Source of the DNA: Daphnia pulex
Taxonomy: Eukaryota; Arthropoda; Branchiopoda; Diplostraca; Daphniidae
NCBI RefSeq assembly: GCF_021134715.1
Contig: NC_060021.1
Coordinates: 9,518,501 to 9,582,500, forward strand
Direction of reading: 5' to 3'
DNA: 64,000 nucleotides
In this document: positions 1 to 10,231 of the stretch, one piece after another
How the letters are laid out: every line of letters begins with the position of its first letter
Position numbering within the stretch: the stretch's first letter is position 1
The notes under the pieces: model-generated
Told to the model about the DNA's origin: nothing
Seen by the model: the letters and a program-made list of their open reading frames with translations, nothing else
Database searches by the model: none
Position numbers and translations under genes: made by a program

Positions 1-139
1 GAACAGTAAGAATCCGGCCACCAATACGGTTTTCGGCTTCTAGAATAGTAATTTTGGCAGGGTCGAATCCTTTCTCAACAAGTCGGGAAGCAGCCGCCAA
101 ACCAGAAGCTCCAGCTCCAATAATAATCAATGTTGCCAT
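1..139 (-). CDS. Flavin-containing amine oxidase (polyamine/spermine oxidase-like), N-terminal fragment
   Basis: The reverse strand from the ATG at 139-137 stays open to the window edge, giving 46 codons. The start reads MATLIIIGAGASGLAAASRL, a beta strand followed by the GxGxxG dinucleotide-binding loop. It continues through ITILEAENRIGGRI, where the acidic residue binds the FAD ribose and the RIGGRI segment is the second FAD motif. This pairing at the extreme N terminus is typical of the flavin monoamine/polyamine oxidase family, whose members oxidise spermine, spermidine or acetylated polyamines and release hydrogen peroxide. The rest of the gene lies to the left, so substrate preference cannot be judged. 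No signal peptide precedes the Rossmann fold, which suggests a cytosolic or peroxisomal enzyme. This region is read directly from the DNA because it is shorter than an ordinary ORF cutoff. Family assignment is firm; subfamily is open. Confidence 0.85.
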   Translation of the reverse strand, partial: MATLIIIGAGASGLAAASRLVEKGFDPAKITILEAENRIGGRILTV

Positions 140-3100
140 GGTTAAGGACGTTATTAATTAAATTGAGCAGAGCAAATGCTAAACACGGGAAAAAAGTAAA
201 GATTTTTCCTTTAAAGAAATATAGTCGAAATGGAGCAGAACGTTCGACAGGGGTGGAACACTAATAAAAAAAAAGAAGATACTTAAAACTAAGCACTACA
301 CTAGATACATAGACTTTGAACTGACTCTTGATTTTTATCTGCATATTCATTTTCAGTTTGGAGACGGCGGAAACGGCATTGAACCCAATACGAGTCCAAA
401 CCAAACCAATTCGTTTGTGTTTTTGCTTTTCAATTCAATCTATATAGAAACCTTACAAGGGCAAGCTCAAGGCAAGGATCAACGAGAAACACTTTACGTA
501 ATAACGCCGTTATATTCTCAAGCGCCACATTCATTTGTTCTTCTGGTCTTCTGTAACGCTTCGTTCAACACCCCGAAACAGAAGTTGTCACGCAACGCAC
601 GCACAGATTGGTTTTTTAATTTACCTGATTGGGCAATTTGGAAATGAAATTTGCCCTTAATTTAATTAGAATGTGGTGATTTCCAACATAAAAAAAAAAA
701 ACAAATAACCTTCAGATGTACAATAGTACTTTTTTAATAAGAATAAAAGATATGCATTTGTGTCGAGGAACATACTGGAAAAGTTGACTTACTTAGTGAC
801 AAAACGTCGGCATTCTCTTTGGAATTAGGCTGTCAGGGAGCCTGAATTTGATTGACAGCTGTATCGTGACGCAATACGGTTGATCATCTTTATTAGCTGG
901 AATCAACTTCCGAGTCGCTTCACGAGAAAGGAACTTCAACTGGCTTCCCAGAGCGACACATTCAATGGTTGTCACAGCCCCCGATTTTTCCCAATAATTC
1001 TTTGTGTTTTCAGCCGTACGCCCTGCTGTCAGGAATTCCGTAATGGAATGTTGATAAAAAGAAACACAATCGTTAGTTGCCTACATGACATAGATGAGCG
1101 ATCAAGAACATACCCTCCAGCCAGGGCTTATATTTTTGTGCATAAGCTTCTAGTGGAATGTTTCACATAACCGGCCAGACAGAGAAGCTACTAGGCTTCT
1201 TAAGATTAGAACGTTTCAAAATGGTCAATGAATACGGAGACCGTCACCTTCAACGTCAACTGAAATTGAAACTTTCGAATTCTAGAATCACGAAACTTTG
1301 GGACGACGATAAGGAAGTTTAGACTTCCGTTCAGAAATGCATAATTTTATGTTTACAGGGAAGTTTTCTGCTATATTGTTGAAAACCGACTTTTTTTTTC
1401 TTTTTTTGTCTTTATCTCCATAACTGCCCGAACACGAGTAGCAACTGCTGCAACCATGACGAGCAAACTTCAAGGACAGTCCAAAGTGCCAAACTCGCAG
1501 CTCAGCCAAAGTGCCAACTATGTTATGTAATCAAAATTGGCAATGAGCCAATGAAGCCGTGTATGGAACACTTTAGCTTTTGAAATGTAGCAAAAAGCGG
1601 TGGTGCCGGTGTGGCGGCATAAAAATTTATAGTTGCACTTTGCTTGAAGGGCTTAAAGTTAAAATATTTTTGAATTCGATTGTTTACACATGCAAACAAA
1701 GTTGTGACAAAACCGGTCTGGTCTGCAGTCGTTCTACAAATGAGCTAGTTAATGAACCCCTAAAGAATATAGACTATACATTCGGCCTACCTTTAATCTT
1801 GGGAAACATGGCCGGACATCCGTAAGTGCTCCATCCGGAAGAATAGTTGAATCCATCACTCCTCGTGAATACATCCACACTCACAAGGGTGGGCAGAGGC
1901 CAGAGGGTATTTAAAGAAAGGAGAAGAAGAGATCAGCACCATTGGCAGTTTCTCCAATCTAGAGGGATGAGTTTAACTAAATAAAAAATAAAAATTGGTT
2001 ATGAAAAATTTTGACTGTTAAACAATAACAATTAAGGAAAAAATTTTTAATGAATCAGTGGGTAAACCCTATTTGTTAATAAACAATTTAACAATTTAAG
2101 GTTTCCGGCTAAAAAAATGTTTTCCATGTAAAAACACTGAATACAAATGAAGGATGAAACAAGTCATGCATTATTCAATTACCTAGCAGGTTGCAAGAAT
2201 AAAAGTGACTCAAATAATTACCCATCGATCATAATGAGATTGTTTCTGGTGGCAGGCCAATACCAGCACAAGAACAACTTGTGTATTGTGTTGTTATGAT
2301 GGCTGGCTCAGGACTCAAATCTGGCCAAAAGAAAAGATTTCACAGTGCAAACCGTTGCAAACAAACTGCATCGACAGGGGGATTACATGATAAATGCTAG
2401 ACAGGAACTATCATTTCACAAATTTGGAACAGTTTCAATTCTTCTAGTTTTATTAAGTTCCCATAGTAATTCTGTTAGGGATCTTGATTTTATGTACCTA
2501 CCAAAAGCATGGAGTGACATGGATCAATGGAGAGCCGCGACATCAGACGAGTTCACACGACTATCACATTGTTGTAATTTTATTTGTTGCCCTATTTTTT
2601 GTGCAGCCACGTAGCAAGTTTTGTGCACCAACGTTTCCAGAAATGGCGATCGTCCCGTTTTCTTTATAATCTGCATGATAATCTGAAACTTTGTCTCTTC
2701 GAAAACTTGTAATCAAAAGAAAAAGCAGACGACATATCGATGGTTAGTTAAGATATCGATAGAAATAAAAATCGACCCCCCCCCCCTTAAATCCAAACCG
2801 CTCAGAATTTTGATTAATTGTTCGTCTCAATAATCCAATCTAAAGGGGAATTATTTACTACTAATATTCCTGTAGTGTAGGGTTCAGCAAAAACTTTTTC
2901 CATTTCTTTCCTGAGCTACTGTTTATAGGTGACTTATGACATAGTTACCAAACCCGGAAACCCCTAAACATTACAACATTTCCATAAAAACAAAACAATA
3001 AATCCAAATCGCTGTATTTTACGCATGCCTGATTTAAACAATAATTTATTCCCGTGCAGGAATTTCGAATGTGGTAAAAGTGCATTTGATTTATTATTTT

Positions 3101-3350
3101 ATTGTTGACTGGCGGACATTTTCTTTATTACTACACCAAGTGTGATAATATTCAGCTCAAGGTAAATCTTAAAATCTATTTAAGTGCGAAGGTCGTGACA
3201 AGAAATTATCTTGTTGTTTGGTACTATGAGCATATTTTCATGTTACTCTTTTTATTTGCCTTTTAACGTAAATTTCGAGTGACATAACCTATTTCATCAG
3301 TTTTGATAAGTCGCAAGTAGCCGGTTGGAAACAGTGACAATCTGTCAAGT
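140..3350. other. Intergenic region, no gene seen
   Basis: This AT-rich stretch lies upstream of the amine oxidase gene. It should hold that gene's promoter just right of 139, but no clear TATA/initiator pair stands out. Open frames are short, lack family resemblance and have no supporting splice structure. A 12-14 base C run sits near 2766-2778. Confidence 0.5.
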
Positions 3351-3360
3351 GACGTAAACA

Positions 3361-3465
3361 AGGTTCGATTCCTAGAAGAATGATGAAATTTGGGTCAAAC
3401 CATTCGCGGTTCACGTCAGAGCGGGTTCCTCGCAATGATTCGCATGTGCTTTGACTCAAGTCTGA
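3361..3465 (+). repeat. tRNA-derived SINE-like copy 1 (B box plus body)
   Basis: It begins with a Pol III B-box match, GGTTCGATTCC, at 3362-3372. About 100 bases follow that recur at 3609-3711 with few changes, including the shared segments AATGATGAAATTT, CCATTCGCGGTTCACGTCAG and TGCTTTGACTCAAGTCTGA. No good A box is seen upstream, so the copy is probably 5'-truncated or diverged. Confidence 0.55.
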
Positions 3466-3557
3466 TTCTAGAAATTACAGTTATCTTTTTAACTATGAGG
3501 AAGTTAAAAAGATTTGCCCCACATAAATATACTATGTCAAGCAAATTTAACATATCA

Positions 3558-3711
3558 GTCTCTGTGGTCGAATGGTTAGCGTTGCTGACTAGGACACGGG
3601 ATGATGAAGGTTCGAATCCAAGACGAATGATGAAATTTGAGTCAAACCATTCGCGGTTCACGTCAGAGCGGTCCGCCGCAATGATTCGTATGTGCTTTGA
3701 CTCAAGTCTGA
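3558..3711 (+). repeat. tRNA-derived SINE-like copy 2 (A and B boxes plus body)
   Basis: This is the more complete copy. An A-box-like TGGTCGAATGG lies at 3565-3575 and a canonical B box, GGTTCGAATCC, at 3609-3619, 34 bases after the A box. The body matches copy 1. The T-arm and acceptor stem do not pair, so this is not a functional tRNA gene. A short interspersed element with a tRNA-like head is the best explanation. The two copies are 247 bases apart in the same orientation. Confidence 0.6.
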
Positions 3712-3960
3712 CTCTTCTTTCGAACTTTTCGCACAATTAAAACAAATGATTTTGCGGAAATTGCAATTAAATTAATTTCCATTATTTGTGAACGATAAGG
3801 ACATTTTTAAAATAATAATTTGTCTGCTCAGCTTAAACTCGGATCGATATTGATGATCGGTGCGAGAGTTATACTTGCAAATTTCATTTGGCACGTTGTA
3901 TAAATCACAACACACTGTAAGATTATGTCATGACGTTTAACGCGCATAAATTCCATCCAT

Positions 3961-4026
3961 ATCTGACGGTTTGAACACGGGGCGACCCCGTAGCTCCTCG
4001 CAACGCTAGCCACAGCCCCATCAGAT
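3961..4026 (-). repeat. tRNA-like / SINE-head relic with terminal inverted ends
   Basis: On the reverse strand this 66-base segment has an A-box-like TGGCTAGCGTTG, a B-box-like GTGTTCAAACC and a perfect internal hairpin, ACGGGG-TCG-CCCCGT. Its ends, ATCTGATGG and CCGTCAGAT, are complementary except for one wobble position. The T-arm cannot form in register, so it is a tRNA-like relic and not a tRNA gene. The A-box segment shares TAGCGTTGC with SINE-like copy 2. Confidence 0.4.
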
Positions 4027-4756
4027 CGCCATAAAAATTCTTTCAGCATCCAAAAATATCTTATTATTTATAAAAATAAAATCATTTTAAAAAAAAGAAA
4101 TAAGAAAAAAATGCGAATCCGGAAGGTGGAGACATCTGTGAACGTGGATCGGAACGGGCGACTTCTGTCCGCCTTTTGGGAGTTTCCGAGTCATCTCTCT
4201 TCCCTTTTGTCGGTGCAGTTGTCCCGTAGCCTTGTCATCGTGCAAAAGTCTTAGCGAGTGGCGGTCCTGTACATTCGGTTTCCATCACTTTTAGAGTTCT
4301 AGTTCACCAACGGCTTGGATCAATCGCCGAGTCGCCAACACGGGGAGCAGCCACATTTCGTCGATCGTGTCACTAGCGAAATAAAAGCGACTTAATATCG
4401 TCAAAATTTCACCAGTTAGCCAGTAACGTCTATATGAACCGGTGCGCCTGACGTTCGAGAATTTTCTATTTTTAGGTATTCGTTATAGACTTTCACGCCG
4501 TCTAGACTTTTGGCTTGAACAGAAACTAAAAAAAAAAAAAAAAAAATTTCTTTTCTTTTTCACCCCCGTCGTTGCTGCTCAGCTGGAGGGGAACTTCCGC
4601 ACCATCCACCATTCCTATCGCTTCTAAATTTATCGAGCAGACCTCAGCGCCGATCCGAGTCTCATTCTTCACGATATTTTCACCACAAGAGAAACCGAAA
4701 CGAATCGTGAATTTTTCATTTTAAAAAAACAAAACAAAACTTATTCGCAAATCAAT
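4027..4756 (+). other. Presumed promoter and 5' UTR of the IFI27-like gene
   Basis: The region between the tRNA-like relic and the ATG at 4757 is less AT-rich from about 4120 onward and contains a 19-base A run at 4528-4546. No TATA box at a convincing distance from an initiator was found, so the start of transcription cannot be placed. No other gene is seen here. Confidence 0.35.
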
Positions 4757-6374
4757 ATGGGAAATAGCACAAAGTCGAGTGCCGGAGGCGATGGCGCCGA
4801 TGCGGACACAAAAATACACGGTGCCGTAATCGGTGTTGGTGTAGGATTGGCTGCCGGTTTCGCTGCCCCGTTGATGGCCGGTGTGGCCTTGTCGGCCATG
4901 GGATTCACCAGCACAGGTACCACCTTTTCTTGACTACATACCACAGTATATCATAACTTGGCAACAGAGATGTAGAATAAAAGCCGAATTGTGTTGTACA
5001 CGCACACGCGTCGACTCTCACGTTTGAGTTAACTGATGTCAATCGGTTGCCATGGCATCCATACATGGGCATGACAGCCGAAAAGTTAACCGGTTAAAAT
5101 GCAGGGATGTGTGTGAAAAGAATATCTGGTGTGACCGTACTGTTTTTTTCGTTTGCTGCCAGCCCACGTAATAGAAAGTCGGGAAATTCTTTCGCAGCTA
5201 AATTCTATTTTTTTCCTTTCTGCGACTTTTATTGATCGCCCGAAATAATTCTTACGAATCTGACGTATTATATATAGTACACACGAACCGGTGAGCAGCA
5301 ATAGCACTTGATTGTTAATCAATAATAAAATACGGTCAGTGAGTCACGAACGGAAACTGGCTCTTTGCCCTGTATCCACTTGTACTAGATCTCGAATTAC
5401 AACTCCGCTAAAGGAAGACACAATAATCGCAAATCCTTTTTATTTTATAGTTTTTTTATTTTTTTGCTTCGCCAACATTTTCACGGGCGCGTGAGAAATT
5501 GAAGGTCGCGCCAAATTGTTTGCTTATTTTGTTTTATTTTTTCGCCTGGCCTTGTGGGATGACGTAACCTTCCCTTTGCGCTTGGCAACCAAATTTTGCA
5601 GACGCGAAAAGAAAAAGAGAGTCAGACTGACGATCGTTATTTCAACATTCAGGGATCGCATCCGGATCGCTGGCTGCTTCGTGGGAGGTTTCCGGCGGGA
5701 GTCTTTTTTCTGCTCTCCATTCTGTTGGCGTTTCGGGCATTAGCGGAGCCATGGCGGCCGGCCTTGGGGCCGTGTTCGGCACGGCCGCCGCCGTACTGAC
5801 AACTTTCTTCGCTCAAAGGAAACCGGAACTCAACAAAAAGGCAGCTGGACAGGTCGAAGAGAAACCCGTGGTGGCCGCCACTCGGGCCCAGTCGATTGGC
5901 CGCTGCCCGACCCCGTCTGCCAACGTCAAATCCGATCAACCTGTCGGCCAGGTGAAGAAGGAAGACAAAAAACCGATCGGCGACGAAACGGTTTCCGTCG
6001 CCAAAGTGGCCACCAATCTCGTCCAGCACAGTGAAGCCATTGCCGAAGCTGAGATCATGAGCATTGCTGAATCGAAAATCCCGCATGATGAGGCGGTGGT
6101 CCCCATCCAGCCGGAAGTCCATTTCGAAGCTGTGACGGCCATTGAAGATCAAATTGAAAACCAAATCGTCGAAGCCGTCAAAGAATTAGAAAAATCGGTG
6201 CAAGTTGAAGAAGAAGAAGAAGAAGAAGAAGAGGAAGTCGAAGAACTGTGCTATCCAGTCAAACCGGCGACTTTCAGCGAACAAGTCTTGGCTGCTAGAG
6301 AAATAATCGATGCATCTCCGATGGCGTCGCCAGTCCAACCGGAACAGACACCTGAAAGAGAATTGGTGAAAGAA

Positions 6375-6409
<35 letters not shown>

Positions 6410-7265
6410 TGAAATGGTTGTCGTGAAAGCTGTTTCATCCACAGAAGCTGCCGCTCCAGTTAAGACGGAAGAGATTCCCGTCAAGGAAGATGTCGTCAAG
6501 AGTTCGACTGCTGTCAGCGCGGAAATTGCCGCTCCAGTTAAAGAAGAAGAGACTCCCGTTCCAGTGGCCAAGGCAGAAACTATCTTCAGCCCTTCACCTG
6601 TTGTGGAAGCCAGCGTTGAAGTTGCTGCTCCTGTTAAGAAAGAAGAGATGCCCGTCTTAGTCAAGGAAGACGTGGTCATCCAAAGCTCAGCTGCTCCGGA
6701 AGAAATCAAAGAAGTTGCCACCAGCGCAGCCATCACAGCTGCTATTACTGAAGCATCTAGCCCGACTGAACAGCCGAAAAGTGTCGAGGTAGAAGAGGAA
6801 GAAGAAGAAGAGGAAGAAGAAGAGATGGTCATTCTTCCATCCGCAATGGAAGTGGCTAAAACACAAGAGCCTGAGAAGAAAGTCGAAGTGACGGTGAGCG
6901 CAGCCGCTCCTGTCGTCACTCCCGCAAAAGAACCTGAAACTAAACAAGAAGAAGAAGAAGAATACGAAGATGAGGAAGAAGAAGAAGAAATTATCGTCAA
7001 AACGCCCGTAGTGGCGGCAGTCGTGGAAGCTCCGATCATCACCAAGAAACCTGAAACCAAGGTGGAAGAAGAAGAAGAAGAGGAATACGAAGAATACGAA
7101 GACGACGAAGAAGAAGAAGAAGAAGAGAAGCCAGTTGAGACGAAAAAGGAAACCAACATTCAAGAGTCAACGATCAAAGTGGCTGCGGAAGTAGCGGTGC
7201 CGGCCGTGACCGCTAACAAGGCAGAGGAGAAATCCGCACCGATGACCGAACCCGTCAAAAATTAA
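4757..7265 (+). CDS. IFI6/IFI27 (ISG12)-family membrane domain fused to long glutamate-rich tail, two exons
   Basis: The two exons are 4757-4916 and 5653-7265. The intron begins at GT (4917) and ends CATTCAG (5652). Splicing in phase 1 gives a 590-residue protein. Residues about 19-110 form a Gly/Ala-rich hydrophobic block including GAVIGVGVGLAAGF, ALSAMGFTSTGIASGSLAAS and ALHSVGVSGISGAMAAGLGA. The signature AMGFTxxGIAxGSxA and the following SVGVxG match the IFI6/IFI27 (ISG12) family, small multi-helix proteins of mitochondria, ER or nuclear envelope linked to innate immunity and apoptosis. Family members are normally about 100-130 residues. Here a tail of about 480 residues follows, with five acidic clusters (near residues 237-252, 292-307, 432-445, 484-500 and 523-546). 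Between clusters two and three are three imperfect AAPVKxEExPV repeats. The exon junction interrupts the family signature and splicing restores it, which supports the gene model. The tail's function is unknown. Confidence 0.85.
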
Positions 7266-7272
7266 CAGCGAA

Positions 7273-7278
7273 AATAAA
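7273..7278 (+). promoter_or_regulatory. Polyadenylation signal AATAAA
   Basis: A consensus AATAAA starts 8 bases after the TAA stop (7263-7265) of the IFI27-like gene. Its position is unusually close to the stop, which would leave a very short 3' UTR. Other AT-rich signals downstream could also be used. Confidence 0.5.
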
Positions 7279-8708
7279 ATCCCTTTTGTGAAACCAAACT
7301 CCTCCCATGAACTAAGTGTGAGAATCAATGGAAGAGCCTGTTAGCTCGATGAAAACCTTGACACGATTGTGATTGAACCAAGTGTATGCCAGTCTATGTA
7401 ACTTCTATCGTCATTTACTAATCCATAATTAATGTAGCGCCACGACAAACTTTGATTTTAACTAATATTTGAAAAATTTTCTTAAAAACTAATTCTCCGG
7501 TCTATCAAATGTCACTTTAAAGTGGTTTTTCATAAAATTTTATTTTTATCAGGAATAATTTTCTTTTGAAATGTAGTCCGGGTCGGAATCGACGCCTTAA
7601 CGAAAAATCACATCGGGGTAAAACAAAACAAAATTTTAATCTAAGAAATCTTTAAAAAATTTATAACTTTTGTGGGAGCCGATAGAAAACTGGATTACAA
7701 TGCTAAAAAAAAAAGAAAAGAAATCATCGCGTCTTCCATATTGTCTGGCTGTATACTCTCACATTACCCAACGTTGGCTCGACTATCCCGAGCTGAATTG
7801 GTGGCTCAGTATATATGTCACGGAACATATGTGCACGGTAGTATGTTGATCACATCTGGCTAAAAATCTCTCTATAACCAACAGTTTCTTCATTTGACAG
7901 TCACACCCACTATAGGCCCTACACAACATTTTGATTTTTTCCGAAATTCTGATATCCGACTTCTATCGTATACGAAATACGACACAAACGAAAACGCAAT
8001 CGGGAAATAACCGGTTGGAAACGAAACTGAAACCCCCTTGGAATGCTCACACACATGTGAGGAGAGAAGAAGGAACGCGTGATTTTGTTTTTCGGGTCGC
8101 GTGATCCACAGTGATGGGAGGGGGGAGTTAATAATGGTAGTATACAGTACATCAGTTTTTATATAACTGGAATTATTTGGGGGGGAGAGAATTCAGTCAA
8201 ACGAAATCGTATGCTTGAGAGTTACAAATCTAATAGTTTAGTGGAAACGATATCGATGAAATACTATTATATAGTTTGATTTGACGTGCTGGTGCCCCTT
8301 TTACATTTGCCCCCCCAACCCTCCATAAACAAACCTTTTTTGAAATTTTTTCTCCCTTAATAATGATGGCCTATATTAGGAAACAGGTCAAACATTTTTC
8401 ACTCCCAATTTCAACGATTTGATTTTGTTTGTTTTTTATTTTGGAGACATTTTTAGGTATTCGGTGATCTTTTATGGTGCAGTACTTCAAATACATAATC
8501 TTTCCAAAACAAAATTCCAGCCATACATGTTATTCAATGAATGATGCAACAAGAAATAACCATCAACAAAAGAATAGGCAAAGTATAAACTCCAACAAAA
8601 ACCAAAATGACAAACAATCAAAATGAATTCACATAATAATAGATATCTATGTGGAAAAGCTGTTAGGTTTGGATGGGGATCGATGAACGCATGACGCAAC
8701 ATTTGACT
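7279..8708. other. Intergenic region between convergent genes
   Basis: This is the space between the 3' ends of the IFI27-like gene (plus) and the MATH/BTB gene (minus). It is AT-rich and no coding gene is seen. A TTTATT at 8435-8440 is a reverse-strand AATAAA about 270 bases past the MATH/BTB stop and is a candidate poly(A) signal for it. Confidence 0.4.
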
Positions 8709-9541
8709 TCATTCGATTTTCATCACCAATGAAGATAAATGTTCAGCATCCATATCCTTAGCTGTGGCCGTCAAGCAAAGGCTCTTCAAAGTTTCCACGT
8801 TGTACTTGTCTGCCGCCATCAGCAACTTTATCTTTCCATTCAATTCGAAAATTTAATTAAATTTAAAAAAAAAAAGTCTAATTGTATACGGTACGTTACA
8901 TCAGCCGCCGATCGCTTCAATTGGCCAGTGTAGAGAAAGTAGAGAAATTCCTCGAAGATGGACGGCTCGATATCTTCGATGACGACCTTCTGCGTCCGCG
9001 ATTCGACCATGTCGGCTTTGAACATGGCGGCGAAGACGGAACTGCGGGCGGCGACGATGCCCTTGTGGGCCGGAAAGACCCGGTCTCCGAGGTGGAACTC
9101 GAAATCGGTGAAGAGCGCCTCTTTGGCCGCCGACCAGAGCTGGCCGCCCATCAGAGTGTCGACGGGCTGGTAGCTGTAGTCATCCACCGTCTTGACGACG
9201 TGGATGTAGAAATTGTAGGACGTCAGGACATCGGTGTGCGAGTAGCCGTCGAGGACATAGGTGAACATTTGAATGGCCGGCTCGTTGGGCTCGGTCCTCA
9301 GCGTCATCTCCTCGCCGTTAATGCCGGGCGCGATCAAGTAGACGTGCGAGATCTTGAAGCCGGACTTGCACGGGTAAACGTTGATGAAGTAGAGCGTCAT
9401 AGACGACTGCTTCAGGCCGAAGCGGAAGCAATTCTCGGCGTGAAACGGCACCAAATTCGACATCCAGATGGCGCCCCTCTCCGGCCGCTCGTTGATCGTC
9501 CACTCGCATCGAATGACAGCTTCTTCCGACATGATAGACAT
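8709..9541 (-). CDS. MATH (TRAF-like) and BTB/POZ domain protein, SPOP-like, two exons
   Basis: Exon 1 is 9541-8900 and exon 2 is 8831-8709 on the reverse strand. A 68-bp intron separates them (GTAACG donor after residue 214, GGAAAG acceptor; phase 0). The product has 254 residues. Residues about 10-120 form a divergent MATH/TRAF-like domain, starting around CEWTINERP. Residues about 134-235 are a BTB domain with FTDFEFHLGDRVFPAHKGIV, AARSSVFAAMFKADMVES and EEFLYFLYTGQL. Exon 2 supplies KLLMAADKYNVETLKSLC, the standard BTB C-terminal helices, so the join is well supported. SPOP-type proteins use MATH to bind substrates and BTB to bind Cullin-3, acting as ubiquitin-ligase adaptors. Such genes are numerous in arthropods, so orthology to SPOP itself is not claimed. 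The start at 9541 gives a complete MATH-BTB order, but a second in-frame ATG three codons later could also be used. Confidence 0.88.
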
Positions 9542-10217
9542 CGTTCAATAATCTGCAGCAGACGACAATTTGACACAGAAATGGCAGCAGGGACTGATTT
9601 GGGGTTTCAGTTAAACATTGATCTAATCAAATACCTGGGCCTTGATGTGTAATAATCAGCTGTCTGTTTCAGAGGGTAATTAATTGTACTAATGTTTGCA
9701 GTTAGTACTCGGAACTATTCGCTGAGTTACCCAACAAATACGTGGGCTGAAAGTGAACGCAATCCAACAGGTGAGACAGCGACACTTGCCTCTGCTGTGA
9801 GCGACGACGGTGAGACAATGAATGGGAAAGTGACAGGTTGACAACAAAAGCAAATGGCGCCCAATGAAGCCGAGATTCTTTTCTTCTTTTTTGTGTCTGA
9901 ACCCTACCTCCTTATTATTCACTGGGGAATCCTGATCGATCCACAATTACGTCATGAAAACACTTGGATTGCCGCAAGGCTTTTTTTTTATTTGGTGTCA
10001 ATAACCTTTCCGCAATTTGGAAAATTTGGAAAATGGAAACGGGACAATAAGTTTGCCGGCAACGCGACTGCCCCAACACGAATTAGAATAATGACATGGA
10101 AATTTAAATGCACAGAATAATCGTGGATATCGTAACTCTGTCGACAGACGCATTTTTATTGATGGAGTTTTTTTTTCGCAGCTTTCCATATGTTATGTGA
10201 CGTTTTAAAAATTAAAT

Positions 10218-10231
10218 GGGGGGGGGGGGGG
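10218..10231 (+). repeat. G14 homopolymer
   Basis: Fourteen consecutive G residues in otherwise AT-rich sequence. It is the first of several long G runs in the desert. Confidence 0.9.

Noticed and set aside
3558..3640. Functional tRNA gene
   Set aside because: A and B boxes are present, but the T-arm and acceptor stem do not pair. Better explained as a SINE head.
3961..4026. Functional tRNA gene on the reverse strand
   Set aside because: The B-box-like loop cannot form a five-base T stem in register with the seven-base acceptor stem.
6251..7159. 302-codon reverse-strand open frame, Ser-rich
   Set aside because: It is the antisense of GAA/GAG glutamate tracts, which read as serine on the other strand. 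The plus strand has the family domain and splice structure.
8882..9652. 256-codon plus-strand frame over the MATH/BTB gene
   Set aside because: It is the antisense of the MATH and BTB coding sequence and shows no domain.
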